64,000 nucleotides of DNA from an uncultured Clostridia bacterium (GTDB lineage Bacteria > Bacillota > Clostridia > Oscillospirales > Acutalibacteraceae), in assembly GCA_937884995.1 (NCBI GenBank), contig CAKZZL010000038.1:54668-118667 (forward strand), written 5' to 3'. Below the pieces are notes generated by a model, which was not told the origin of the DNA, did no database searches, and worked only from the letters and a program-made list of their open reading frames with translations. Within the stretch, counting starts at the first letter, position 1. Every line of letters starts with the position of its first letter. The position numbers and the translations under genes were made by a program. Shown one piece after another: positions 1 through 9,026 of the stretch.

Positions 1-171
1 ATACTCTTACACCTTGGTCAAAAATAAAGGTGTTTCCGAATAAATCCGTATGATAAATATACGGCTCACCATTTACAAGATGAACTTCTTCGTTGGAGTT
101 TCTGACATAATCTGTATGACAATAATAAAAAAATACAGCAAGAAAAATGCTATTAAAAGTAAAACTAACAT
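1..171 (-). pseudogene. Decayed or frameshifted gene fragment, product unknown
   Basis: I do not recognise this gene. An ATG at 171-169 opens a hydrophobic stretch (MLVLLLIAFFLLYFF) like a signal anchor, but that frame stops after 32 codons. A second minus-strand frame, open from 178 to the window edge, has protein-like composition (DYVRNSNEEVHLVNGEPY, then HTDLFGNTF) but no start codon. The two frames meet at a run of seven A (127-133; seven T on the coding strand), and one extra T would join the membrane segment to the downstream frame. No good ribosome site precedes the ATG; an AAGGAG lies about 50 bases upstream with no start beside it. This suggests decay, slippage-based phase variation, or a sequencing indel. 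The rest of the gene lies outside the window. Confidence 0.4.
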
Positions 172-240
172 TATTATATTAATTATCTTATATTTTTAAT
201 TTGGATTTTATCCTGAAACTTCTCCTTGCTATATAATAAT

Positions 241-280
241 ATCGAGTACTCACAACTTAATATCGCTGTTAATACTCGAT
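241..280. repeat. Inverted repeat downstream of tRNA-Leu
   Basis: ATCGAGTA (241-248) and TACTCGAT (273-280) are perfect inverted arms around a 24-base loop, starting just after the tRNA-Leu CCA end. It could end or help process the tRNA transcript, but there is no clear T run beyond it on the minus strand. Confidence 0.4.
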
Positions 281-281
281 A

Positions 282-366
282 TGGTGCGGATAACAGGACT
301 TGAACCTGCATGGGGGTACCCACTAGATCCTAAATCTAGCGCGTCTGCCAATTCCGCCATATCCGC
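282..366 (-). tRNA. tRNA-Leu (anticodon UAG)
   Basis: The minus strand folds as a class II tRNA. The acceptor GCGGATA (366-360) pairs with TATCCGC (292-286), with discriminator A and an encoded CCA (284-282). The anticodon stem CTAGA/TCTAG encloses loop TTTAGGA, giving anticodon UAG, which reads CUA/CUN leucine codons. It has a long variable arm and the T-loop GGTTCAAGTCC. A promoter lies just upstream. Confidence 0.95.
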
Positions 367-378
367 ATTTGCTTTTGT

Positions 379-407
379 ATTGTAACAAATAAATTTATAT
401 ATTTCAA
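379..407 (-). promoter_or_regulatory. Promoter of tRNA-Leu
   Basis: On the minus strand, TTGAAA (407-402), a 17-base spacer and TACAAT (384-379), about 13 bases before the tRNA 5' end. It stands back to back with the glycoside hydrolase promoter. Confidence 0.7.
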
Positions 408-436
408 TAGACAAACATTTAAATTTGTAATAAAAT
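408..436 (+). promoter_or_regulatory. Promoter of the glycoside hydrolase gene
   Basis: TAGACA (408-413), a 17-base spacer and TAAAAT (431-436), followed by the ribosome site TGGAGG (451-456) and the ATG at 465. Confidence 0.6.
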
Positions 437-464
437 TATAATATAGTGTTTGGAGGAATGAATT

Positions 465-2231
465 ATGGGATTTATGAAAACAAGATGGACAGATAAAATT
501 GATAAAAACAACCCTCTTGCAGAATATCCGAGACCGCAATTTGAAAGGGAAAACTGGGTATCATTAAACGGAATATATGAGTATGCAATAAAAGATTCAA
601 AACAGGAATGGGTTGATGATTATGATGGTGAAATAGTTGTTCCCTTTGCTATAGAATCTATGCTTTCAGGTGTTGAAAAACAACTTCTTCCAAATCAGAG
701 ATTATGGTATAAGAAAGCATTTACAATTCCAGACTCATTTAAAGATAAAAAAGTATTATTGAATTTTGCCGGAGTTGATTGGCAATGCAAAGTCTTTATA
801 AACAAAAGACTTGTAGGAACTCATTCCGGCGGATATTGTTCTTTCTTTCTTGATATAACAGATGCTTTGACAGAGGGTGAAAATATATTAAACGTTTTAG
901 TTTACGACCCTACAGATGCCGGCTGGCAGCAAAGAGGAAAACAGATAATAAAGCCAAAAGGTTTTTGGTATACATCAACATCCGGTATATGGAAACCTGT
1001 TTGGCTTGAAGCCGTTGAAAAAGATTATATTACAAAAATCAGACTCACTCCGGATATAGATGAGAGTACATTATCAATTAAGGCTTTTACATCAAATGAA
1101 GCTGATTACAGACTTAATATTCATGTCTTTGATAACGATAATGAAATCATAAACAAGAATATAAGACTCGAAGATAAAATATTTATTGAAAATCCCAAGC
1201 TTTGGTCACCTGAAAATCCGTTCCTCTACGATCTGAAAATTGAACTTATTAAAGACGGAAAAGTAACTGATAGTATTAAAAGTTATTTCGGCATGAGAAA
1301 ATACTCAATTGCCAAAGATAAGTACGGAATAAGCAGATTTATGCTTAATAACAATCCTTATTTTCAAAGAGGACTTTTGGATCAGGGATATTGGTCGGAC
1401 GGTGGAATGACTCCGCCCTCTGATGAAGCAATGATTTACGATATCGAAACTGCTAAAAGACTCGGCTTCAATATGTTGAGAAAACATATTAAGCTTGAGC
1501 TTGACAGATGGTATTATCATTGTGACAGACTCGGAATACTGGTATGGCAGGATATGATGAGCGGGGGAGCATATATCGGTGATTTTTATGCCGGTGTATT
1601 GCCAAATCTCGGTATAAATGTAAAAGATAACAAATATAAAGCATTCAAAAGAGAAAAGAAGGAAGCAAGAGACGATTTTAAGCGTGAATTAAAAGAACTC
1701 TTAAACCAGTTATATAACTGTACTTCAATTTGTGTATGGGTTCCTTTTAATGAGGGCTGGGGTCAGTTTGATGCTTTACAAATTTGCAATTCTATAAAAG
1801 AGTTTGATAAAACAAGACCTGTTGACCACGCCAGTGGCTGGCATGATCAAAAAGGCGGAGACTTCCAAAGTATACACAGATATGTTGTACCTATAATTAA
1901 GCCAAGACATGACGGAAGATGCTTTGTAATATCTGAATACGGCGGGTATCAGCACACTATGTCAGGCCATACATGGTCTCAGGATAAAAGTTTTGGTCTC
2001 TATATTAAATATTCAACACAAGATAAATTGTCAAAGGCATATAAGAATCTGCACTTAAAACAAGTTATACCGTTAATAGATAAAGGCTTATGCGCAACAG
2101 TTTATACGCAGATAAGCGATGTTGAAAACGAATTAAACGGCATTATGACATATGACAGAGAACATATTAAAATTTATGAAGACATCATTATAGATATAAA
2201 CAAGAGAATGGAAATTGCTGATTATGACTAA
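465..2231 (+). CDS. Glycoside hydrolase family 2 enzyme (beta-galactosidase/beta-glucuronidase type)
   Basis: A 588-residue cytoplasmic enzyme with no signal peptide. The N-terminal part has the jelly-roll sugar-binding signature (RLWYKKAFTIP near residue 80, then SGGYCSFFLDIT), followed by an immunoglobulin-like domain and a TIM barrel. In the barrel, PFNEGWGQF places the general acid/base at E430 and SEYGG places the nucleophile at E491, both typical of clan GH-A family 2. It should hydrolyse a terminal beta-linked sugar from an imported oligosaccharide; the sugar cannot be read from the sequence. At 588 residues it is much shorter than LacZ and closer to compact family 2 members. Its last 8 bases overlap the start of a WYL regulator, which probably responds to the same substrate or pathway. 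The start is set by GGAGG nine bases upstream. Confidence 0.85.
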   Translation: MGFMKTRWTDKIDKNNPLAEYPRPQFERENWVSLNGIYEYAIKDSKQEWVDDYDGEIVVPFAIESMLSGVEKQLLPNQRLWYKKAFTIPDSFKDKKVLLNFAGVDWQCKVFINKRLVGTHSGGYCSFFLDITDALTEGENILNVLVYDPTDAGWQQRGKQIIKPKGFWYTSTSGIWKPVWLEAVEKDYITKIRLTPDIDESTLSIKAFTSNEADYRLNIHVFDNDNEIINKNIRLEDKIFIENPKLWSPENPFLYDLKIELIKDGKVTDSIKSYFGMRKYSIAKDKYGISRFMLNNNPYFQRGLLDQGYWSDGGMTPPSDEAMIYDIETAKRLGFNMLRKHIKLELDRWYYHCDRLGILVWQDMMSGGAYIGDFYAGVLPNLGINVKDNKYKAFKREKKEARDDFKRELKELLNQLYNCTSICVWVPFNEGWGQFDALQICNSIKEFDKTRPVDHASGWHDQKGGDFQSIHRYVVPIIKPRHDGRCFVISEYGGYQHTMSGHTWSQDKSFGLYIKYSTQDKLSKAYKNLHLKQVIPLIDKGLCATVYTQISDVENELNGIMTYDREHIKIYEDIIIDINKRMEIADYD

Positions 2232-3234
2232 GACTAATGAATCCAAAGCCGATATTAAATTACGCTTTTTACGTATTATGGATATCTTAAATACGTATTC
2301 AGATGAAGATAGTCCATTAACTGCGAATGATATTATTTCGAAGCTTGAAAGCCAGTACAATATTATATGCGACCGAAAAACAATATACAGTGCCATAGAT
2401 TCATTGGAAGAATATGGTTTAGATATTGTAAAATCTTCATCACCAAAAGGATACTTTATCGGCTCAAGAGAATTTGAACTTCCCGAAGTCCGACTTTTAA
2501 TTGATGCTGTTCAATCTGCAAACTTCATATCATCAAAAAAGACAAAAGTATTATTGAATAAACTTTCTAAGCTGACAAGCATTAATCAGTTCAAGAAACT
2601 CGAAAAACAAGTCCATATTGATGCAAGAAATAAAACAACAAACGAAAACTTATTTTATGTTATAGATGCTCTTGATAATGCTATTTCATCAAATTTAAAA
2701 GTATCTGTTCTTTACAGAAGACGTAATATATCTGTTGATAAAAAGACTCATTTCGAAGAGAAAACATATACATTAAGCCCTTATTGTCTTATATGGTATG
2801 ATGATCATTATTATCTTGTTGCAAATAATGAGAAATATGATAATTTAATGCATTTGAGAATAGACAGAATCAAAAGTGTTGTAATATTGGAAGAAAAGAC
2901 AAGACATTATTCCGAAGTATCTCAGTATAAAACTAAATTTAATGCAGCCGATTACAGTAATAAGCATTTATCTATGTTTTCCGGCGAAAGCAGACCGATT
3001 GACTTGATTTGTAAATCATCTATTATTGAAGAAGTTCTTGACAAATTCGGCGAGAAAATATCACTACAGCCCATTGATGATGAAATATTTTCAGCAAGAG
3101 TATATGCAGCTGTGAATCAGGGTCTTGTCAATTGGATAATTCAATATGGTGACTCTATTAAAGTAAAATCACCGACGGAACTGGTTGAAATGATTAAAGA
3201 TAAAGCAGATAAAATAATCAATACCTACAGATAA
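2224..3234 (+). CDS. WYL-domain transcriptional regulator
   Basis: A 336-residue regulator with an N-terminal winged helix-turn-helix (residues about 10-75, including a CDRKTIYSAIDSLEEYG recognition region) and a C-terminal WYL ligand-sensing domain, seen in YTLSPYCLIWYDDHYYLVA and the arginine-containing HLRIDRI segment. WYL proteins bind a small ligand or nucleic acid and regulate nearby genes. I chose the ATG at 2224 over an in-frame TTG at 2215; both lie inside the end of the glycoside hydrolase gene, so translation is probably coupled. The context suggests it controls that hydrolase or its own operon, but the target is inferred. Confidence 0.85.
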   Translation: MTKTNESKADIKLRFLRIMDILNTYSDEDSPLTANDIISKLESQYNIICDRKTIYSAIDSLEEYGLDIVKSSSPKGYFIGSREFELPEVRLLIDAVQSANFISSKKTKVLLNKLSKLTSINQFKKLEKQVHIDARNKTTNENLFYVIDALDNAISSNLKVSVLYRRRNISVDKKTHFEEKTYTLSPYCLIWYDDHYYLVANNEKYDNLMHLRIDRIKSVVILEEKTRHYSEVSQYKTKFNAADYSNKHLSMFSGESRPIDLICKSSIIEEVLDKFGEKISLQPIDDEIFSARVYAAVNQGLVNWIIQYGDSIKVKSPTELVEMIKDKADKIINTYR

Positions 3235-3239
3235 TACTC

Positions 3240-3268
3240 TTGAAATATAAGTTAATCTGTTATAAAAT
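3240..3268 (+). promoter_or_regulatory. Promoter of pgk-tpiA
   Basis: TTGAAA (3240-3245), a 17-base spacer and TAAAAT (3263-3268), 40 bases before the pgk start, just after the WYL gene stop codon. Confidence 0.7.
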
Positions 3269-3307
3269 AATCAAGATAAAAAAAGCACACGAAAGGATGT
3301 ATTTATT

Positions 3308-4501
3308 ATGAGCAGTGCCTTAAATAAGAAATCCATTGAAGATTTACAAGTTAATGGCAAGAAAGTTCTTGTTCGTTGCGACTTCAATGTAAAAATGGAA
3401 AATGGTGTTATAACAAGTGATAAAAGAATTGTTGCATCATTACCGACTATTGAATATTTAATTAAAAATGGTGCAAAAGTTATTCTTTGTTCCCATTTAG
3501 GACGTCCGAAAGGAGAATTCAACCCTGAATTTTCCATGAAGCCGGTAGCTGCACGTCTTTCAGAACTTCTCGGTCAGGAAGTTAAAATGGCTGACGATGT
3601 AGTAGGTGAGTGCGCTAAGTCTCTTGCAGCTTCCTTAAATAATGGTGAAGTTCTTTTACTTGAAAATGTAAGATTTGAACCCGGTGAAACAAAAAATGAT
3701 CCTGAACTTTCAAAGAAGTTCGCTTCACTTGCTGAAATCTTTGTTAATGATGCATTTGGGTCAGCTCACAGAGCTCATTCTTCTACAACAGGTGTAGCTG
3801 ATTATCTTCCTTCAGCATGCGGTTATCTTATCCAAAAGGAAATTCAGTTTATAGGCGGAGCACTTGAAAATCCGCAAAGACCACTTGTTGCTATCCTTGG
3901 AGGTGCAAAAGTATCTGATAAAATCGGTGTCATTACAAACCTTATTGACAAATGCGACACATTAATAGTTGGTGGCGGTATGGCATATACCTTTATGAAG
4001 TCTTTAGGACATCAAATCGGAAGTTCTCTGCTTGAAGAAGATAAAATTGAACTTGCCGGAGAGATGATGAAAAAGGCTGAGGAAAAAGGCGTTAAATTCC
4101 TTATCCCCGTTGATAATATAGTTGGTAAAGAATATAAGCCGGACACAGAACATATGGTTATCAGTTCTGACGAAATTCCGGACGGGTGGATGGGTCTTGA
4201 TATAGGTCCGAAAACCCAGGAAATATTTGCTGATGCAGTTAAAGATGCCGGCACGGTTATCTGGAACGGTCCTATGGGTGTTTCCGAATGGGATAATTTT
4301 GCTGGCGGTACAATTGCAGTAGCAACAGCTATTGCCGATAGTAATGCTATATCCATCATAGGTGGCGGAGATTCTGCTGCTGCTATCCAGAAACTTGGCT
4401 TTGCTGACAAGATGTCACATATTTCAACCGGCGGAGGTGCTTCCCTTGAATACTTAGAAGGCAAAGAACTTCCCGGTATTGCTTGTCTTGATGAAAAATA
4501 A
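3308..4501 (+). CDS. pgk: Phosphoglycerate kinase
   Basis: A 397-residue glycolytic enzyme that transfers phosphate from 1,3-bisphosphoglycerate to ADP, giving ATP and 3-phosphoglycerate. The N-terminal substrate signature VLVRCDFNVKMENG (residues 20-33), the SHLGRPKG basic patch and the C-terminal nucleotide-binding GGGDSAAA and STGGGASLEYLEGK segments are all present, and length matches the family. An AAAGGATG ribosome site precedes the ATG. It is followed by tpiA after 55 bases containing a GC-rich hairpin. gap, gpm and eno are not in this window. Confidence 0.97.
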   Translation: MSSALNKKSIEDLQVNGKKVLVRCDFNVKMENGVITSDKRIVASLPTIEYLIKNGAKVILCSHLGRPKGEFNPEFSMKPVAARLSELLGQEVKMADDVVGECAKSLAASLNNGEVLLLENVRFEPGETKNDPELSKKFASLAEIFVNDAFGSAHRAHSSTTGVADYLPSACGYLIQKEIQFIGGALENPQRPLVAILGGAKVSDKIGVITNLIDKCDTLIVGGGMAYTFMKSLGHQIGSSLLEEDKIELAGEMMKKAEEKGVKFLIPVDNIVGKEYKPDTEHMVISSDEIPDGWMGLDIGPKTQEIFADAVKDAGTVIWNGPMGVSEWDNFAGGTIAVATAIADSNAISIIGGGDSAAAIQKLGFADKMSHISTGGGASLEYLEGKELPGIACLDEK

Positions 4502-4511
4502 AAATTAATAT

Positions 4512-4530
4512 GGAGGACAAAATGTCCTCC
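4512..4530 (+). other. Intergenic hairpin between pgk and tpiA
   Basis: GGAGGACA and TGTCCTCC form an 8-bp perfect stem around AAA. The following bases (CAAATTTTGTT) are T-rich but do not make a full intrinsic terminator. It may partly attenuate transcription, or act as an mRNA processing or stability element that sets the pgk:tpiA ratio. Confidence 0.6.
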
Positions 4531-4556
4531 CAAATTTTGTTAAGGAGTGTATAAAA

Positions 4557-5324
4557 ATGAAAAAAGAAGTTCGCAGAGCAGTTATAGCAGGTAACTGGAA
4601 AATGAATAAAACACCATCAGAAGCTGCAGCTCTAATTAACGAAATGAAACCATTGGTAGCTGATGCTGATTGTGATGTTGTACTTTGTGTTCCTTTTGTT
4701 GATATTCCAGCAGCAGTTGAAGCTGCAAAAGGATCAAACATAAAGATAGGCGCTGAAAATATTCACTTCAAAGAATCAGGCGCATATACAGGCGAAATTT
4801 CAGCAGCAATGTTAAAGGAAATCGGAGTTGAATATGTAGTTATCGGTCACTCTGAAAGAAGACAATATTTTGCTGAAACTGATCAAACAGTTAACCTTCG
4901 CACACTGGCTGCTGTTAATGCAGGCTTTAAGGCAATAGTTTGCGTAGGTGAAACACTTGAGCAAAGAGAACTCGGATATACCGAAACTCTTCTTAAATAT
5001 CAGACTAAGATGGCTCTTACAAACGTTACAGCAGATCAACTTAAAAACATAATTATTGCTTATGAACCTGTATGGGCAATAGGTACCGGTGTTACAGCTA
5101 CTGCTGACCAGGCTGATGAAGGAAACGGATTCTGTAGAGCTGCTATTGCTGAAGTATATGGTAATGATGTTGCTGAAACAGTTACTGTACAATACGGCGG
5201 TTCAATGAATGCTAAAAATGCAGATGAACTTGTTTCTAAAGTTAATGTTGACGGCGGACTTATTGGCGGTGCTTCATTAAAAGCAGAAGATTTCTCAATC
5301 ATTGTTAAGGCTACTTCAAAATAA
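4557..5324 (+). CDS. tpiA: Triose-phosphate isomerase
   Basis: A 255-residue TIM-barrel enzyme interconverting dihydroxyacetone phosphate and glyceraldehyde 3-phosphate. Catalytic residues are visible as N13 and K15 (GNWKMN), H98 (GHSERR) and E170 (AYEPVWAIGTG, which also holds the flexible loop). The phosphate-binding YGGSMNAKNA and GGLIGGASL segments close the protein. The start follows AAGGAG by nine bases. It is the last gene of the pgk-tpiA unit and is followed by a strong terminator. Confidence 0.97.
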   Translation: MKKEVRRAVIAGNWKMNKTPSEAAALINEMKPLVADADCDVVLCVPFVDIPAAVEAAKGSNIKIGAENIHFKESGAYTGEISAAMLKEIGVEYVVIGHSERRQYFAETDQTVNLRTLAAVNAGFKAIVCVGETLEQRELGYTETLLKYQTKMALTNVTADQLKNIIIAYEPVWAIGTGVTATADQADEGNGFCRAAIAEVYGNDVAETVTVQYGGSMNAKNADELVSKVNVDGGLIGGASLKAEDFSIIVKATSK

Positions 5325-5342
5325 AATAAAGACAATATATAC

Positions 5343-5376
5343 CAGTATGCAAATTTCGGTTTGCATACTGTTTTTA
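5343..5376 (+). terminator. Intrinsic terminator after tpiA
   Basis: CAGTATGCAAA (5343-5353) pairs with TTTGCATACTG (5360-5370), followed by TTTTTATT. Confidence 0.9.
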
Positions 5377-5380
5377 TTTG

Positions 5381-5410
5381 TTGATAGATAAGCCATTATT
5401 ATGATATAAT
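5381..5410 (+). promoter_or_regulatory. Promoter of the deoC-led operon
   Basis: TTGATA (5381-5386), an 18-base spacer and TATAAT (5405-5410), between the tpiA terminator and deoC. No obvious operator palindrome for a DeoR-type repressor is visible. Confidence 0.7.
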
Positions 5411-5445
5411 ATAAAAGAAAAATTACATAATAGGGGAAATTTGTT

Positions 5446-6105
5446 TTGGATATAAAAACTATACTTTCTAAATGCGATCATACTTTACTTTCACAATCTT
5501 CAACATGGAAAGAAATTAAAGAAATATGCGATGACGGAGTAAGATATAAAACAGCATCTGTTTGCATACCGGCGTCATATGTAAAAGATGCCTCTGCTTA
5601 TACAGACGGCAAAGTTAAAATATGCACTGTTATCGGATTCCCAAACGGATATTCAACAACTGAGGCAAAAGTATTTGAAGCAAAAAATGCTGCATTAAAC
5701 GGAGCAGATGAAATTGATATGGTTATCAATATCGGTTGGCTGAAAGATAAAAGATATGATGATATATTAAATGAAATTAAATCTATAAGAGAAGCAATAC
5801 AAAATAAAGTACTTAAAGTGATTATAGAGACTTGTCTACTGACTGATGAAGAAAAAATAAAAATGTGTGAGATTGTTTCTGCATCAGGCGCAGATTACAT
5901 TAAAACATCTACAGGATTTTCGAAATCGGGCGCAAGCTTTGATGATATTAAACTATTTTCTGAAAATGTATCATCTAATCTGAAAATAAAAGCTGCCGGA
6001 GGTATTTCTTCTATAGAAGATGCCATTAAATTTATCGAACTGGGTGCAGACAGACTGGGAACAAGCAGAATCGTAAAAATTGTAAAAGAACAAAATCTTA
6101 TATAA
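5446..6105 (+). CDS. deoC: Deoxyribose-phosphate aldolase
   Basis: A 219-residue class I aldolase that splits 2-deoxyribose 5-phosphate into acetaldehyde and glyceraldehyde 3-phosphate, the last step of deoxynucleoside breakdown. The Schiff-base lysine is K153 in YIKTSTGF; other family marks are VIGFPNG, GADEIDMVINIG, VIIETCLL and KAAGGI. The start is a TTG preceded by AGGGGAAA. It opens an operon with deoB, cdd and pdp; the glyceraldehyde 3-phosphate product can enter glycolysis through enzymes such as those encoded just upstream. Confidence 0.95.
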   Translation: MDIKTILSKCDHTLLSQSSTWKEIKEICDDGVRYKTASVCIPASYVKDASAYTDGKVKICTVIGFPNGYSTTEAKVFEAKNAALNGADEIDMVINIGWLKDKRYDDILNEIKSIREAIQNKVLKVIIETCLLTDEEKIKMCEIVSASGADYIKTSTGFSKSGASFDDIKLFSENVSSNLKIKAAGGISSIEDAIKFIELGADRLGTSRIVKIVKEQNLI

Positions 6106-6117
6106 GATGGAGATAAT

Positions 6118-7287
6118 ATGGCTAAACGTGTATTCTTAATTGTATTGGACTCGTGCGGGGTTGGCATGGCACCCGATGCTGCCGACTTTAACGACCATGA
6201 CTGCAATACGCTAAAACGTATATCCGGTTCTTCATTATTTTCTGATACAACTACAAGAAAGCTGGGATTAGCTAATATTGACGGCTGCGAATACTTGTTT
6301 CCTATTAAAGATCCAATTGCTGCTTATGGAAAATGCTGTGAAAAGTCAAAATGCAAAGATACAATAACAGGTCATTGGGAAATAGCAGGTATTATATCCG
6401 AAAAGCCAATGCCAACATATCCTGACGGTTTTCCCTCTGACATAATCAAAAAGTTTTCTGAATTAACCGGACGTACAGTTATTTGCAATAAACCATATTC
6501 AGGTACAGATGTAATAAGGGATTATGGAGAAGAGCAGATAAAAACCGGCAGTTTGATTGTATATACTTCTGAGGACAGCGTATTTCAAATTGCTGCTCAT
6601 GAAAAATATATTCCATTAAAAGAGTTATATAATGATTGCAAGATTGCGAGGAATCTTCTTACCGGCGATAATGCAGTAGGACGAGTTATAGCAAGGCCAT
6701 TTACAGGTGATATAGGAAGTTTTACACGAACTCCCAACAGACATGACTTTTCACTCGAAGCCCCGAAAGAAACCTTACTAGATATATTATATAAAAACGG
6801 TCATTATGTCTATTCAATAGGAAAAATATATGATATATTTGCCGGCAAAGGAATATCTGGCCACGTTTTTACAAGGAGTAATAATGAAGGTATGGAAAGG
6901 ACATTGCAGGCCCTTGAAATAGAAAAAGATGGCCTCTATTTTACAAATCTTGTTGATTTTGATATGCTTTACGGACACAGGCAGGATATAGATGGATATG
7001 CAAAAGCTTTTTCAGAATTTGACAATTGGCTGCCTTCTTTTATACAAAAAATGCAAAAAGATGATTTACTTATCATAACCGCAGATCATGGTTGTGATCC
7101 GGGTGATGACAGTACAGACCACAGCAGAGAATATATACCGCTTTTAGTATATGGCGAAAATATTAAGTCAAAAAATCTTGCCATACGTCAGTCTTTTGCT
7201 GATATAGGAGCAAGCATCGCAGATTATTTTGGGCTTAATTTTGATTGTCCTGGCAAAAGTTTTATTAAAGAAATACTTAAATATTGA
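6118..7287 (+). CDS. deoB: Phosphopentomutase
   Basis: A 389-residue alkaline-phosphatase-superfamily enzyme interconverting (deoxy)ribose 1-phosphate and 5-phosphate with manganese. The N-terminal LIVLDSCGVGMAPDA metal site, the DTITGHWEIAG phosphothreonine region, SFTRTPNRHDF and the C-terminal ITADHGCDP metal ligands are intact. It supplies DeoC with deoxyribose 5-phosphate from the phosphorylase product. It lies 12 bases after deoC with a good GATGGAG ribosome site. Confidence 0.95.
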   Translation: MAKRVFLIVLDSCGVGMAPDAADFNDHDCNTLKRISGSSLFSDTTTRKLGLANIDGCEYLFPIKDPIAAYGKCCEKSKCKDTITGHWEIAGIISEKPMPTYPDGFPSDIIKKFSELTGRTVICNKPYSGTDVIRDYGEEQIKTGSLIVYTSEDSVFQIAAHEKYIPLKELYNDCKIARNLLTGDNAVGRVIARPFTGDIGSFTRTPNRHDFSLEAPKETLLDILYKNGHYVYSIGKIYDIFAGKGISGHVFTRSNNEGMERTLQALEIEKDGLYFTNLVDFDMLYGHRQDIDGYAKAFSEFDNWLPSFIQKMQKDDLLIITADHGCDPGDDSTDHSREYIPLLVYGENIKSKNLAIRQSFADIGASIADYFGLNFDCPGKSFIKEILKY

Positions 7288-7303
7288 TAAAAGGATGATT
7301 TAA

Positions 7304-7702
7304 ATGTTTGACAACAAAATATATGATATCCTCATAAATGAATTAAAAAATTCATATTCACCTTATTCAAACTTCAATGTAGCTGCAGTTTTAGTTACTA
7401 AAGAAGGGGATATATACACAGGATGCAATATTGAAAATGCATCATATTCCGCTACTGTATGTGCAGAAAGGACTGCAATATTCAAAGCAATTAGTGAAGG
7501 GCATAATGATTTCAAAATGATAGCTATTGCCGGTGGATATAAAGGGAAAATAGAAGATGAATGCAAACCCTGCGGAGTTTGTTTACAGGTTTTAACTGAA
7601 TTCTGTGATTCGGATTTTAAGATTTATCTTATAAACGGCGAAAACAGTTATAAAGAATATATGCTGAAAGATTTTTTACCAAAACCTTTTGATTTAAACT
7701 GA
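7304..7702 (+). CDS. cdd: Cytidine deaminase
   Basis: A 132-residue zinc enzyme converting cytidine and deoxycytidine to uridine and deoxyuridine. The CAE motif (zinc ligand C53, catalytic E55) and PCGVC (C90, C93) form the active site; SPYSNFNVAA and GCNIENASYSA bind the nucleoside. Its length matches the small homotetrameric class. It sits between deoB and the pyrimidine nucleoside phosphorylase and feeds that enzyme. Confidence 0.95.
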   Translation: MFDNKIYDILINELKNSYSPYSNFNVAAVLVTKEGDIYTGCNIENASYSATVCAERTAIFKAISEGHNDFKMIAIAGGYKGKIEDECKPCGVCLQVLTEFCDSDFKIYLINGENSYKEYMLKDFLPKPFDLN

Positions 7703-7716
7703 ACGGAGTATCTCTT

Positions 7717-9015
7717 ATGAGAATGTATGATATAATCCTTAAAAAAAGAAACGGACAAGAACTTAGAGATGATGAAATTAATTTCTTTATAAACGGATAT
7801 ACAGAAAATACTATACCTGATTATCAGGCTGCAGCTCTTGCAATGGCTATATACTTTAACGGCATGACTGATAAAGAAACAGCTACACTTACTAATGCAA
7901 TGGCTTTTTCCGGCAATACCCTGGATTTATCTGTTTTTGGTAATCTTTCTGCCGATAAACATTCAACAGGCGGTGTAGGTGATAAGACTTCATTAATCGT
8001 TGCTCCGATTCTGGCATCTTTGGGCTGTAAAGTTGCTAAAATGTCAGGCAGAGGGCTCGGCCATACCGGTGGTACAGTTGATAAACTTGATGCTATACCG
8101 GGCTATAGAGTAAATCTTAAACCCGATGAATTCATAGATCAGGTAAAACAAATCGGAATATCAATCATAGGTCAAAGCGGGAATATGACTCCTGCAGATA
8201 AAAAGCTATATGCACTAAGAGATGTAACAGCAACTGTTGAAAGCATACCTCTTATTACATCAAGTATTATGAGCAAGAAAATAGCTGCAGGTTCCAAAAA
8301 CATAATATTGGATGTCAAAGTAGGCAGTGGCGCTTTTATGAAAACATTGGAAGATGCAACTACACTTGCCGAAAAGATGGTTGAAATAGGGAAAAGATGC
8401 AATCGTAATATAGCTGCTCTGCTTACCGATATGAACACACCGCTTGGATACAATATAGGGAACTTATTGGAAGTTAAAGAAGCTGTATACGTATTAAAAG
8501 GAGAAAATATATCTGATTTAAGAGAAGTTTGTACAGCTCTTGCTTCAAATCTTCTTTCACTTAGCTTAAATCTTGATATAAAAGAAGCTGAAGAAAGAGT
8601 AAATGATGCAATTGATACAGGCCTTGCATATAAGAAAATGGAAGAATGGATTTTAGCTCAGGGCGGAGATTTTTCGGCAATTGAGAGCGATGATGAATAT
8701 TATAAATCAAACAAATATGAACTTATAGCTCAGAAATCAGGATATATTTCCAATATGAATGCTCAGGATATAGGAACTATCTCTGTTATACTGGGTGCAG
8801 GCAGAGCCAAAAAAGAAGACCTTATAGACTATAAGGCCGGAATAGTTATTAATAAGAAAACAAATGATTTTGTCAAAGAAGGAGATCTTCTTTGCACTTT
8901 CTATACAATGAATAAATCTGCAGTTAAAGAAGCTTCAAAAAGATATATAAATGCTATTGAGTTTTCGGATAGTATTTCTGAAGAAAAATCGTTGATATAT
9001 AAAGTAATTAGATAG
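7717..9015 (+). CDS. pdp: Pyrimidine-nucleoside phosphorylase
   Basis: A 432-residue family 3 nucleoside phosphorylase that splits uridine and thymidine with phosphate to the free base and pentose 1-phosphate. The signature KHSTGGVGDKTSLIVAPI and the SGRGLGHTGGTVDKLDAIPG loop are clear. Firmicute enzymes of this type accept both ribo- and deoxyribonucleosides, so Pdp is a better label than DeoA. GGAG precedes the start, and the gene ends 11 bases before uvrB, so repair genes appear co-transcribed with the catabolic ones. Confidence 0.93.
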   Translation: MRMYDIILKKRNGQELRDDEINFFINGYTENTIPDYQAAALAMAIYFNGMTDKETATLTNAMAFSGNTLDLSVFGNLSADKHSTGGVGDKTSLIVAPILASLGCKVAKMSGRGLGHTGGTVDKLDAIPGYRVNLKPDEFIDQVKQIGISIIGQSGNMTPADKKLYALRDVTATVESIPLITSSIMSKKIAAGSKNIILDVKVGSGAFMKTLEDATTLAEKMVEIGKRCNRNIAALLTDMNTPLGYNIGNLLEVKEAVYVLKGENISDLREVCTALASNLLSLSLNLDIKEAEERVNDAIDTGLAYKKMEEWILAQGGDFSAIESDDEYYKSNKYELIAQKSGYISNMNAQDIGTISVILGAGRAKKEDLIDYKAGIVINKKTNDFVKEGDLLCTFYTMNKSAVKEASKRYINAIEFSDSISEEKSLIYKVIR

Positions 9016-9026
9016 TCGGAGAATAT

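Noticed and set aside
4512..4530. Full intrinsic terminator between pgk and tpiA
   Set aside because: The hairpin is strong but lacks a proper T run, and tpiA has no separate promoter, so it is listed as a hairpin only.
4012..4533. 173-codon frame antisense to pgk
   Set aside because: It is a shadow of a highly conserved gene with no ribosome site; serine- and proline-rich composition is typical of antisense frames here.
4812..5192. 126-codon frame antisense to tpiA
   Set aside because: It overlaps invariant catalytic regions of tpiA and looks like low-complexity S/C/N-rich noise.
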